A stretch of 15,023 nucleotides of DNA from an uncultured Peptoniphilus sp. (GCA_902488455.1 CABTWG010000028.1:1-15023); one strand, 5' to 3'; shown: positions 6,048 to 13,353, counted from the first letter of the stretch. The notes: a model not told the origin generated them from the letters alone. Translations and numbers: made by a program.

Positions 6048-7774
6048 ATTTCTCTAGTTTCGTGTTTTAAAAACTCTAGCATTTCTCCGTCGAAGTGTGG
6101 CGCAAGAAGTTCATAGGTTCTCTTATGATATTTATTTAAAGTTTCGATCTCTTCTTTAGTTAAAAGATCTCTGTTAACAGCGTCTAAATCGAAAGGAATA
6201 TAAGATAGTGATTCAAATTTGAAGAATCTTCCATCAGGATATTCGCCGTCATCAACGCATTCCATTATATTTTCGATTCTGATGCCGTGTTTATTTTCTT
6301 TGTACACACCAGGTTCGTTAGAGACGATCATACCAGGTTCAATAGGCACATTCCTTCCAGCTCTTGGACTTATTCCGTGAGGTCCTTCGTGAACGTTTAA
6401 GAAATGACCAACGCCGTGGCCAGTTCCACATTTGTAGTCCATGTGGTACTTCCAAAGGTTGATTCTTGTAATTCCGTCTAGCGCAATGGTGGAAGTACCT
6501 TCTAAAAATACTGCATTTAAAAGTGCAAGATGGCATTTAAGAGTCAAGGTGTAGTCGCGGATCTCTTCGTCAGTTAGTTTACCAACGGCAATGGTTCTTG
6601 TGATATCAGTGGTGCCTCCTAGGTATTGTCCTCCAGAGTCCACAAGCAAAAATCCGTGATTTTCTATCTTTGCATGGTCAGCTTCTGTGGCTTGATAGTG
6701 CATCATCGCCGCATTTGGGCCGTATGCACAGATAGTTTCGAAGCTATCGTAGAAGAAATCTTTAGATTCTTTTCTGAAATCGAGAAGTCTCTTGGTAGCA
6801 TTTAACTCATCTGTGTGGTTTTCCTTTGCCCACTTTATAAATTTCGTTAGAGCCACCGCATCAGTAACATACACATTCTTTTGGTTTTCAAGCTCAACTT
6901 CGTTCTTTATAGCCTTTCTATAATCGGTTGGATTTGCGCGATTAATTATTTCATTATGAGCATCTAAGATTGCATAAGCCTTGTGGTTGGTGTATCCAGT
7001 GTCCACAAGCACCTTTTTGCCAGCTATTTTTTCAAGATCTGTGAAAAATTCTCTATAATCTTTAAACTCTGCGTCTTTGAAATCTTTTAGGTCCTTAACT
7101 TGATCAAGGTCAACGTAAATTGTAGCAGTATCTTCAGTTACTATTGTGTAAGAGATAAAAACTGGGCAACAGTTTATGTCAGCGCCTCTTAGATTGTAGA
7201 GCCAAGCAATGTCATCTAGCTTTGAAAGCACAAAAACATCAGCGTCTCTTTCTTTCATATCAGATCTAAGGTCAGCTAATTTATCAGCGCAAGACTTGCC
7301 AGCGTACTTTATATCGTGAGTAAATACCTTTGACTTAGGAAGTTCAGGTCTATCTTCCCAAAGTTCTTTTGTAAGATTTTTGTCTACAATACTTATTTCA
7401 GCTGGAATATTGTCGTGAAGTCTTTTGAAATTAGCTTCTGGATAGAGTTCAAAATCTAAACCAAGGGTGGCAGATTTGAAATTCTTGGAGATATATTCCT
7501 CGATGGTGTCATAACCAGGAATAGCCATCTTCATAAGTTTGTATCCAGGAAACATTTGCTTTTCCGCTTGGATGAAATATCTTCCATCAGCCCAAAGTAG
7601 AGCTTCGTCCTTGGTGATAAGAGCAGTTCCTGCAGAACCTGTAAAACCTGAAACAAACTGTCTTTCGTTGTAGTGATTAGGTAGGTATTCTGAACCATGT
7701 GGGTCAAAAGTAGGCACAAGGTATAGATCCAAACCTTCCTTATCCATAAGTTCTCTAATTTTATTAAGTATCAT
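6044..7774 (-). CDS. pepP: Xaa-Pro aminopeptidase (M24B, long form)
   Basis: A 576-aa cytosolic metallopeptidase that removes an N-terminal residue preceding proline. Two creatinase-like N-terminal domains (about 1-290) precede the pita-bread M24 domain. The dinuclear metal ligands are all visible: Asp379 (LLVDSGG), Asp390 (TTDITRT), His453 (GTGHGVGHFL), Glu487 (SNEPGVY) and Glu501 (RIENI). Spacing matches the long eukaryote-like form (human XPNPEP1 type) and is longer than the classical E. coli-type PepP. His359 (MMHY) and His462 (NVHEGP) fit the substrate-site histidines. The start at 7774 has AGGAG 6 nt upstream, and a promoter lies at 7818-7846. It is the first gene of the operon with uvrC and hprK and overlaps uvrC by 4 nt. 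Confidence 0.95.
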   Translation of the reverse strand: MILNKIRELMDKEGLDLYLVPTFDPHGSEYLPNHYNERQFVSGFTGSAGTALITKDEALLWADGRYFIQAEKQMFPGYKLMKMAIPGYDTIEEYISKNFKSATLGLDFELYPEANFKRLHDNIPAEISIVDKNLTKELWEDRPELPKSKVFTHDIKYAGKSCADKLADLRSDMKERDADVFVLSKLDDIAWLYNLRGADINCCPVFISYTIVTEDTATIYVDLDQVKDLKDFKDAEFKDYREFFTDLEKIAGKKVLVDTGYTNHKAYAILDAHNEIINRANPTDYRKAIKNEVELENQKNVYVTDAVALTKFIKWAKENHTDELNATKRLLDFRKESKDFFYDSFETICAYGPNAAMMHYQATEADHAKIENHGFLLVDSGGQYLGGTTDITRTIAVGKLTDEEIRDYTLTLKCHLALLNAVFLEGTSTIALDGITRINLWKYHMDYKCGTGHGVGHFLNVHEGPHGISPRAGRNVPIEPGMIVSNEPGVYKENKHGIRIENIMECVDDGEYPDGRFFKFESLSYIPFDLDAVNRDLLTKEEIETLNKYHKRTYELLAPHFDGEMLEFLKHETREI

Positions 7775-7817
7775 AAAAACTCCTTTATATAAAAAATAAT
7801 TCTTTGTTTATAATAAT

Positions 7818-7846
7818 ATTATATCTCAAATGTTACGATGATGTAA
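7818..7846 (-). promoter_or_regulatory. Promoter of the pepP-uvrC-hprK operon
   Basis: On the minus strand TTACAT (7846-7841) and TATAAT (7823-7818) are 17 bp apart. The -10 is perfect consensus; the -35 is weaker. The predicted start near 7811 gives a leader of about 37 nt. Confidence 0.65.
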
Positions 7847-8012
7847 GTAGAGAGGAAAATGTTTTTGTGTGGAGAGGTTAGGTGTTTTTTTTGAAAACTT
7901 AATGAAGACACTCACTCCAAAGCTTCGCCATCCCAAGCGAAAGTGCATAGCTCTTAATTGGTGGATCTGATTATTGTGAGTTTAGTTGCCAACACTTGAC
8001 CTTCAGAAGTTA

Positions 8013-8076
8013 TGTAAATCAATAAATGTGGTTTTTAAAGAGCCTTTGGCTATGGAACCTGGATTTCTGCTACGGG
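8013..8076 (+). repeat. GGCTATGG-type repeat unit with leader, copy 1
   Basis: TCAGAAGTTATGTAAATCAA leads into AGAGCCTTTGGCTATGGAACC (core 8039-8059) and a CTGCTACGGG end. The arrangement matches 8210-8285, so the two are diverged direct repeats. The inner hairpin of the core is degraded here (GGAACC rather than GGAAGC). Confidence 0.6.
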
Positions 8077-8089
8077 ATGTAAAAAACAA

Positions 8090-8107
8090 ATGCTATCCGG
8101 ATAGCAT
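8090..8107. repeat. Perfect 18-bp palindrome
   Basis: ATGCTATCCGGATAGCAT is its own reverse complement. On the minus strand it is followed by TTGTTTTTT, so it could act as a weak terminator in that direction; no minus-strand gene ends here. It could also be a protein-binding site. Confidence 0.6.
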
Positions 8108-8144
8108 GTAAAAATTTAATTATCTGAACGAAACCTCATGAGGT

Positions 8145-8193
8145 AGAGATCCTTCGACTTCAGAGCCTGTCGGCTCTTTCGCTCAGGATGACC
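8145..8193 (+). repeat. Hairpin repeat of the CCTTCGACT...GCTCAGGATGAC type
   Basis: AGATCCTTCGACTT and GCTCAGGATGACC flank a 6-bp hairpin AGAGCC-TGTC-GGCTCT (8162-8167 with 8172-8177). Sequences of this general pattern are frequent intergenic repeats in many bacteria. The ends relate to the GCTCAGGGTGACTG end of the 78-bp units. Confidence 0.6.
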
Positions 8194-8304
8194 AAGTAGA
8201 GGGGTAAACTTACAGAAGTTTATTAAATCAATCATTTATTTCAGTGCAGAGCCTCTCGGCTATGGAAGCTGGTAGCTTCCTCTACACAGTAACCCTCCCA
8301 ACTA

Positions 8305-8382
8305 CAGTCACCCTGAGCGGAGACGGCATCGCCATCGTATTCGAACAGGTCTAACCCTGGTGGGGTCAAACACGGATCACTG
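8305..8382 (+). repeat. 78-bp dispersed repeat unit, copy C
   Basis: Begins CAGTCACCCTGAGCGGAGAC and ends in CACGGATCACTG. The central hairpin GACGGC-ATC-GCCATC has one mismatched pair. It matches copy D at about 70 of 78 positions by eye. Confidence 0.85.
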
Positions 8383-8410
8383 TTTTTTTGTAGCGGAAGC
8401 TAAAGGAATA

Positions 8411-8488
8411 CAGTCACCCTGAGCGGAGACGGCATCGCCGTCGTAGTCGAATGAGTATAACCCTGGTGAGGTCAAACACGGATGACTG
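8411..8488 (+). repeat. 78-bp dispersed repeat unit, copy D
   Basis: Begins CAGTCACCCTGAGCGG and ends CACGGATGACTG, so its outer ends (CAGTCA/TGACTG) are inverted repeats. The central hairpin GACGGC-ATC-GCCGTC is perfect. A run of eight T residues follows (8491-8498). Confidence 0.85.
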
Positions 8489-8565
8489 TCTTTTTTTTAT
8501 AGTGGAAGCAACCTGCTTCCATAGCCAAATGCTCTAATAAAAAACATTCTACCCTAAATGTTCTC

Positions 8566-8595
8566 ACAAAAAAAACTCTGCCAATGCAGAGTTCT
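8566..8595 (-). terminator. Rho-independent terminator of htrA
   Basis: Stem AACTCTGC/GCAGAGTT (8574-8581 with 8586-8593), loop CAAT, then a U-run on the minus strand (A-run 8568-8575). It lies about 25 bp after the htrA stop codon. Confidence 0.9.
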
Positions 8596-8618
8596 TTTTT
8601 ATATTAAATATTTTCCAA

Positions 8619-10031
8619 TCAATTATTGAAAAGGCTGTTGAAGAAGTCTAGGAAATCATCTACATCTCCATAACCTTGTCCATTTTGACCGTCTTGCCTT
8701 TCTTGGTCTTGGTCGCCTTGACCTTCGTCATATCCGTCATTTCCCTGTCCTTCTTGACCTTCTTGGTCATCTTGTCCTGGTTCTATTCCGTTTTGTCCTG
8801 GAAGTCCTTCTTCTATTTTTTGTTTTGGTACTTTGTAATCTGTAAAGGTTATTTCAACCTTCATTTCCTTTCCATCTCGAAGTATGGTTATATTTGCAAC
8901 ATCGCCTGGCTTGTACTTATAAAGTAGGGCTCTTAAGACTTCATTTGTCACTACTTTTGTTCCGTCTATTTCCAAAAGGATATCTCCCTTTTTAAGTCCT
9001 GCTTTTTCTGCTGGACTTCCTTCTTGTACTTGGGCGATGAATTGACCGTACTTAGTTCCTAGAGTTTTTCCTATCATTCTTTGAACTGATTGAACTGGCA
9101 TGATGGTTGCTCCTAGGGCTACTGGTTGATATTCGCCTGTCTTTAGTACTGATTCGATGATTGGCTTGATTGAGTTAATCGGTATTGCAAATCCCATTCC
9201 TTCTGCTGTTTGAAGTTTAACTGTGTTTATTCCGATTATTTTTCCTTTTTCATCTACCAATGGTCCGCCTGAGTTACCGCCGTTTATTGATGCGTCTGTT
9301 TGAATAAGTCCTACCATGTATCCGCCGCCGTCAACTTGTCCGATATACCTATTAAGTCCAGAGATTACTCCTTTGCTTAGTGATCTTTGGAATGCTAGGT
9401 CGATTGGGTTTCCTATTGCGATGGCAGTTTGACCTACTTCTAGCGCATCTGAATCACCAAGTTCTGCTGGTACGAGATTGTTGGCTCCTTCGATCTTAAC
9501 TATGGCTATATCCACAGCCTTGTCAGACCAAACGACTCTTCCCTTTACCTTTTGGCCGTCATTTAGATAGACTTCTACGTCTTTTGAAATGTTTTCTCCA
9601 ATTCTAATAACGTGGGAATTGGTTAGTATATATCCGTCTTTTGAAATTATTACTCCAGATCCTGTGCCTGTTATGGCTTGGGTGCCGAAGATTGTCCTTT
9701 GATAGCCCTTTGTGGTGATTCCGACTACTGATGGCACCACTTTTTTAAACACGGCACTGCCGACATTTTCAGAGTCTTTTGTGTTTATTGCTACTGGGGC
9801 GTTATTTGCTGATTCAACTTCTGTTGGTGCAGAGCTCATATTTCTTCTTATCAAAAAATTATATGTTATCGCTGATCCAAGTATTGATCCTATTAATGAA
9901 AAACAGATTGCTAGAAAGAACACGGACTTGCCGGATTTTTTTCTATTTCTCCTCTTGTTTTCCCTTCTGATTTCATATTCATTTAAAGGTCTATTTTCTA
10001 AATTGTTGTATTCATTGTTGTATTCGTCCAT
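8619..10031 (-). CDS. htrA: Membrane-anchored HtrA/DegP-type serine protease with PDZ domain
   Basis: A 470-aa surface protease for misfolded exported proteins. A ~35-residue basic cytosolic N-terminus (RRENKRRNRKKSGK) precedes one membrane segment (about 36-60). The trypsin-like domain (~95-290) has the full triad: His140 (LTNSHVI), Asp174 (VDIAIVKI) and Ser254 (GNSGGPL). A single PDZ domain follows (~305-395; PAEKAGLKKGDILLEIDG). The last ~60 residues are a low-complexity Gly/Gln/Asp/Glu tail ending in DVDDFLDFFNSLFNN. The start at 10031 has GGAGG at 10043-10039. A longer frame starting with TTG at 10145 has no ribosome binding site and runs through it, so its extra 38 codons are rejected. 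It forms a single-gene unit with a terminator; no convincing promoter was found. Confidence 0.95.
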   Translation of the reverse strand: MDEYNNEYNNLENRPLNEYEIRRENKRRNRKKSGKSVFFLAICFSLIGSILGSAITYNFLIRRNMSSAPTEVESANNAPVAINTKDSENVGSAVFKKVVPSVVGITTKGYQRTIFGTQAITGTGSGVIISKDGYILTNSHVIRIGENISKDVEVYLNDGQKVKGRVVWSDKAVDIAIVKIEGANNLVPAELGDSDALEVGQTAIAIGNPIDLAFQRSLSKGVISGLNRYIGQVDGGGYMVGLIQTDASINGGNSGGPLVDEKGKIIGINTVKLQTAEGMGFAIPINSIKPIIESVLKTGEYQPVALGATIMPVQSVQRMIGKTLGTKYGQFIAQVQEGSPAEKAGLKKGDILLEIDGTKVVTNEVLRALLYKYKPGDVANITILRDGKEMKVEITFTDYKVPKQKIEEGLPGQNGIEPGQDDQEGQEGQGNDGYDEGQGDQDQERQDGQNGQGYGDVDDFLDFFNSLFNN

Positions 10032-10173
10032 ATCATTACCTCCAATTTTATTATACCCATTGTAGCTCTCTTCTGTGATAATACGGTTAAGTTTTTGAGT
10101 TGAATCTAGCATTAAAACTTGAAGTTTTGTAGAAGATATTTTCAAAATTTATGAAATAATGTGTTACCTACAT

Positions 10174-10199
10174 TAAAAAAGGAAGACCAAAGCCCTCCC
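10174..10199 (-). terminator. Rho-independent terminator of the MBOAT-SGNH operon
   Basis: On the minus strand GGGAGG (10199-10194) pairs with UCUUCC (10186-10181), with G-U wobbles, followed by a U-run (10180-10175). It lies about 18 bp after the SGNH gene's stop. Confidence 0.7.
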
Positions 10200-10217
10200 A
10201 TTTCTTACTATCATATT

Positions 10218-11165
10218 TTAATTTTCTTCCTTCATCCAATTTATAAAGTATTCACTGAACTTAGCCGCTCCATCTTCATTTAGATGACCTGGGTCGTAGA
10301 AATCAGCTTCCACTAAACCTATTTTATCCTTCTCATTATTAAAATCATGAAACTTAAGCCCGTGTTCTGTACACATTTTAGAAAACTCGCTTAAATTTTC
10401 TCTGTAGACAGATTCGTCGTACACCGGCGTCTTTATAAGTCTTAGCTCAACTCCATTTTTCTTACAAAGCTCATCTATCTTTAATATGGTTTTGAACTTG
10501 TCCTCCATATATTTTCCAGAAGCAAGTGAAATCGCCTTTAAGTTTTCCTCCTTCATGGATTTGTCCTTGGAAAATGATGGCGACTGACCACTTAGCTTTA
10601 CATATCCATTTAGATCGTCGTGGTACATGCTGTACTTGAAATTAAAATCTTCATCTTTAAGTTCGTCCCATCTTGAATGGTACATCAAAAGCGGAAATAT
10701 TGTGTGAAGCTTCATCCCCTTAGGCACAGCCTTTGTAACCATACGAATCTTTCGAAGTCCCAACGGAAAATAATCCGTATATGAATGGACCGTTGCTTCA
10801 TCAGCCTCTGACTTTGAAATGGCGTCGAAAATATCCAGGTACACCACCTTTGGATGAGAGATTGAAATCGCAGCATCGATGTAGAAATAATTCGCCTCCA
10901 AAGGTTGTTTCTGAGATGCTAGAATATAGCTTGAGATTCCTTCTTCCTCCAAAAAACTTGGAATTACAGAGCAATACGCGTGGGAAGTACCGAAAAACAT
11001 GACGTCGTAATCTTTTTTTTCATTGAAGTATCCACCGATCTTGTTGCCCATATCCCAAGGCTTATCCAGTGATTTTCTGATCAAGATATTATTTGCATAG
11101 CTAAGTGATGTCCCAAGGACTGCTAGAAATATTAAAAAACATATGAAATTACGCAATTTTTTCAT
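10218..11165 (-). CDS. SGNH-fold (DltD/AlgX-like) acyl-transfer partner of the MBOAT protein
   Basis: A 315-aa protein with an N-terminal signal/anchor segment (MKKLRNFICFLIFLAVLG). SGNH block I is FFGTSHAYC (Ser61 as candidate nucleophile) and block V is DPGHLNEDGA (Asp291 and His294), giving a plausible Ser-Asp-His triad outside the membrane. In alginate, peptidoglycan and teichoic-acid systems, proteins of this fold pair with an MBOAT protein and move the acyl group onto an extracellular polymer. The start at 11165 lies 10 nt after the MBOAT stop, with AGGA overlapping that stop. A longer frame from 11231 would overlap the MBOAT gene by 56 nt and lacks a site, so it is rejected. The acyl group and target polymer are not shown by the sequence. 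Confidence 0.8.
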   Translation of the reverse strand: MKKLRNFICFLIFLAVLGTSLSYANNILIRKSLDKPWDMGNKIGGYFNEKKDYDVMFFGTSHAYCSVIPSFLEEEGISSYILASQKQPLEANYFYIDAAISISHPKVVYLDIFDAISKSEADEATVHSYTDYFPLGLRKIRMVTKAVPKGMKLHTIFPLLMYHSRWDELKDEDFNFKYSMYHDDLNGYVKLSGQSPSFSKDKSMKEENLKAISLASGKYMEDKFKTILKIDELCKKNGVELRLIKTPVYDESVYRENLSEFSKMCTEHGLKFHDFNNEKDKIGLVEADFYDPGHLNEDGAAKFSEYFINWMKEEN

Positions 11166-11175
11166 AAAATCATTC

Positions 11176-12579
11176 CTAAAATTGAAAATATATAAACATG
11201 GACTCAGAAAAACCGACTCCGTAGATTCCAAATATCACCACAACCATTATAAGTGCGAAGAATACTACGCCTTTTAAGATAGTTGGTGAGTGCATAAATT
11301 TATCCTTTACATTGATCTTATTGTATTTTAAAACATCCACCACAAATAGAATCAAAAGTGCGATCAAAAGCACATAGAGATTAGGAGCGTTTAACCCTGC
11401 TTCCAATACTCCAGCGCCGGTTGGTCTAAACATTCCTGAAATATAGGTAAATGCATCGGAAACTTTTTCTGCACGGAAGAAGACAAAGGCAAGCACCACT
11501 AGAATAAATGTCACCAGCCTAGAAATATTTCTGGAAATGAAAGAGCCTCCAGTTTTTAAGCGAGAAATAAAGTGGCTAATAATATTTAAAATTCCGTGAA
11601 TCAGTCCCCACATAAGAAAAGTGTAGTTCGCCCCGTGCCAAAGACCACTTACAAGAAAGACGATCATAATATTTACATAGTGTCTGAACTTTCCTTTTCT
11701 ACTTCCTCCAAGAGGGATGTAGAGATAATCCTTAAACCATGTGGAGAGAGAAATGTGCCATCTGCGCCAAAAATCTACTATCGATACAGCAAGAAACGGC
11801 TCACGAAAATTATCCATAAGATCTATTCCCATGACCTTCGCCGAACCCTTCGCCATAATCGAATAACTGTAGAAGTCACAGTAAATTTGAATGGAAAAGA
11901 GAAGAGCCCCAAGCATCATAGCAGTTCCTTTAAAATCCATTGAACCGAAGACCGTGTTTACATAGATTGCAGCACGATCAGCAATTACAAGTTTTAAAAA
12001 CAGGCCGTAAAAAATTAAAATCATACCTTCAACTAGATTGCAAACGCAGTACTCACCTTGATTTTTTATCTGCGGCAAAAGATTCCTTGACCTTTCAATA
12101 GGTCCTGCCACAAGCTGTGGGAAAAATGACACGAATAGCGCATAGGTTATGAAGTTTCTCTCAGCCTTAATATCGCCACGATACACGTCCATGGTATAAC
12201 CTAGAGCTTGAAAAGTGTAGAAAGAAATCCCAACTGGCAAGATGAAAAGTGCCGCAGTTGAAAAATTGCCACCAGAGATGCGATTGAAAATATCTATAAA
12301 AAATCCATAATATTTAAAAACAAAAAGAATCCCGAGATTTAAAATAAATGAAATGGAAAGAAACACTTTCTTCTTACCATAGGAATCCATAAGACGCGCC
12401 GCAAGGTATGTAATCACAGTGGAAAGAAGCATAAGCGCAGCGTACTTTACATTCCAGCAACCGTAGAAAAAGTAGGATGCTAGAAGTAGATGGATATTTT
12501 TAAATTTTTTCGGTAGTGCAAAATATAAAATCACCACAATCGGGAAAAATATTGCATAAGAAATAGAATTAAATATCAT
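11176..12579 (-). CDS. MBOAT-family membrane O-acyltransferase (AlgI/PatA/DltB-like)
   Basis: A 467-aa polytopic membrane protein. The MBOAT core is clear: DFWRRWHISLSTWFKDYLY (His275), the IPLGGSRKGK motif, and SGLWHGANYTFLMWGLIHG with the invariant histidine His315. GPIERSRNLLPQ (about 159-170) is also typical of AlgI-like members. Such proteins pass an acyl group, usually acetyl, from a cytosolic donor across the membrane to an extracytoplasmic partner. Here that partner is almost certainly the SGNH gene 10 nt downstream. No dltA or dltC and no polysaccharide synthesis genes lie in the window, so the polymer is unknown; the AlgI-like motifs argue for acetylation over D-alanylation. The start at 12579 has GGAGG 4 nt upstream. 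Confidence 0.93.
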   Translation of the reverse strand: MIFNSISYAIFFPIVVILYFALPKKFKNIHLLLASYFFYGCWNVKYAALMLLSTVITYLAARLMDSYGKKKVFLSISFILNLGILFVFKYYGFFIDIFNRISGGNFSTAALFILPVGISFYTFQALGYTMDVYRGDIKAERNFITYALFVSFFPQLVAGPIERSRNLLPQIKNQGEYCVCNLVEGMILIFYGLFLKLVIADRAAIYVNTVFGSMDFKGTAMMLGALLFSIQIYCDFYSYSIMAKGSAKVMGIDLMDNFREPFLAVSIVDFWRRWHISLSTWFKDYLYIPLGGSRKGKFRHYVNIMIVFLVSGLWHGANYTFLMWGLIHGILNIISHFISRLKTGGSFISRNISRLVTFILVVLAFVFFRAEKVSDAFTYISGMFRPTGAGVLEAGLNAPNLYVLLIALLILFVVDVLKYNKINVKDKFMHSPTILKGVVFFALIMVVVIFGIYGVGFSESMFIYFQF

Positions 12580-12708
12580 AAAACCTCCAACTATAAGTGT
12601 ATAATATGAGGAATTAAAAAGCTAGTTTTTTGTTGATGACCGAGTTTGATGTGTTATTTAGATAAGTTCTTCCTCGTAATCGTTTAAGAGTTACTGTCCT
12701 ATATCTTA

Positions 12709-12738
12709 TTGTTTGGTTTTCCTCTGCTTTTTTATGAT
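12709..12738 (+). promoter_or_regulatory. Possible promoter of the 57-aa small-protein gene
   Basis: TTGTTT (12709-12714) and TATGAT (12733-12738) are 18 bp apart, giving a start near 12745 and a ~27-nt leader. A perfect TATAAT at 12749-12754 lacks a -35. The 12580-12771 interval is also the divergent promoter region for the MBOAT operon, for which no clear hexamers were seen. Confidence 0.4.
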
Positions 12739-12771
12739 AAAATGTAATTATAATAAATTTGGAGGTGGATG

Positions 12772-12945
12772 ATGGGATTATTTGACGATATGATGGACGG
12801 TGCTAGAATCGCCAAAGGTTTTTTCCGTGGGATTAAATCTACTTTTAGATTTATCTCTAAAAATGCTCCTAAGGCTATGAATTTTGCCAAGAAGCAAAGC
12901 AAGTCTATCTCTAAGCAAGTTGACAAGTTTAACAAAAAATCATAA
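12772..12945 (+). CDS. Small basic Phe-rich protein of unknown function (57 aa)
   Basis: Not recognised. A GGAGG site (12761-12765) lies 6 nt before the ATG at 12772; a second in-frame ATG at 12769 is also possible. The protein begins MGLFDDMMDGARIAKGFF and ends QVDKFNKKS. It has 11 Lys, 3 Arg, 4 Asp, no Glu, 7 Phe and no Cys, Trp or Tyr, giving a net charge of about +10. An acidic N-terminal patch (DDMMD) precedes a basic, probably helical body with Phe and Ile spaced among Lys, so membrane or nucleic-acid binding is plausible. There is no signal peptide. It is transcribed away from the MBOAT operon and is followed by a decayed IS3 element; no clear terminator was seen. A 90-codon open frame on the opposite strand covers it but has no ribosome binding site and is judged spurious. 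Confidence 0.7.
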   Translation: MGLFDDMMDGARIAKGFFRGIKSTFRFISKNAPKAMNFAKKQSKSISKQVDKFNKKS

Positions 12946-13016
12946 TTTATCTCATTAAAAAAAGTAGAAGTCTCCTTCGACCTGAACCCGTACACACAGA
13001 ACAAATTAATAATATT

Positions 13017-13353
13017 TTAATCCGAATGTATTATTAGCTCTTCTTTATCAGCTTCAGTAATCTTTCTAAGTGCATTTTCTAACATTGTGTTTGTTAGTTC
13101 TATTGTTGGATAATTACTTATTGTATAGCTTATTGTTTCTCCGTTATATACATCTAGTATTTGTAATATGTATTTCTTCTCCTCTTGTCCTTTTATTCTA
13201 AATTCTGTTATGTCTGTTAACCATAGTCTATTTGGTTTAGTTACTGTAAAGTCTCTGTCTACTATATTAGGCGCTACTTTTTCTTGTCCTCCTGTTTTTC
13301 CTGATAAATATTCTTTTATGACTTTTTTTAAATTCTTTTGTGTATTTTGACAT
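13017..13353 (-). pseudogene. IS3-family transposase remnant (orfA start fused to orfB catalytic region, frameshifted)
   Basis: From the ATG at 13353 (GGAGGGG upstream) the frame reads MSKYTKEFKK, a typical OrfA start. A one-base shift in an A-run moves the sense to another frame, which continues KVIKEYLSGKTGGQEK. It then passes directly into OrfB sequence: VAPNIVDRDF, KPNRLWLTDITEFRI (first catalytic Asp), YILQILDVYNGETISYTISN, and LIIHSD (second catalytic Asp). A TAA at 13019-13017 follows at once. The rest of OrfB, including the catalytic Glu, is absent, as are the OrfA helix-turn-helix and the OrfB N-terminal part. The product cannot be an active transposase. The internal junction at about GGQEKVA marks the deletion. 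Confidence 0.85.

Larger units (their letters stand above)
8248..8535. mobile_element. 288-bp MITE-like element with imperfect terminal inverted repeats
   Basis: The left end AGAGC-CTCTC-GGCTATGGAAGC (8248-8269) is the inverse of the right end, whose reverse complement reads AGAGC-ATTT-GGCTATGGAAGC (8515-8535). Between them lie two direct 78-bp units and T-runs after each. There is no open reading frame. I see no obvious target-site duplication, so mobility is inferred only from the inverted ends and from related copies elsewhere in the window. Confidence 0.5.
7850..8565. other. Non-coding gap between pepP promoter and htrA terminator, repeat mosaic
   Basis: No gene with a ribosome binding site was found on either strand. 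The stretch is a mosaic of dispersed repeats listed separately: two related ~70-80-bp units (8013-8076, 8210-8285), a perfect 18-bp palindrome (8090-8107), a hairpin repeat (8145-8193), and a 288-bp element (8248-8535) carrying two 78-bp units. Confidence 0.75.

Noticed and set aside
2955..8488. Possible CRISPR array
   Set aside because: The repeats are 78 bp, few, irregularly spaced, in both orientations, and without cas genes; they are dispersed intergenic repeats.
10032..10145. N-terminal extension of HtrA by 38 codons from a TTG
   Set aside because: No ribosome binding site upstream of the TTG; the GGAGG at 10043-10039 points to the ATG at 10031.
11166..11231. N-terminal extension of the SGNH protein by 22 codons
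   Set aside because: It overlaps the end of the MBOAT gene and lacks a site; the shorter start gives a normal signal segment directly.
12732..13004. 90-codon open frame on the minus strand
   Set aside because: No ribosome binding site, unusual composition, and it lies antisense to the better-supported 57-aa gene at 12772-12945 and crosses the IS3 end.
13168..13350. Plus-strand 60-codon frame
   Set aside because: Antisense to the recognisable IS3 transposase remnant and without a ribosome binding site.
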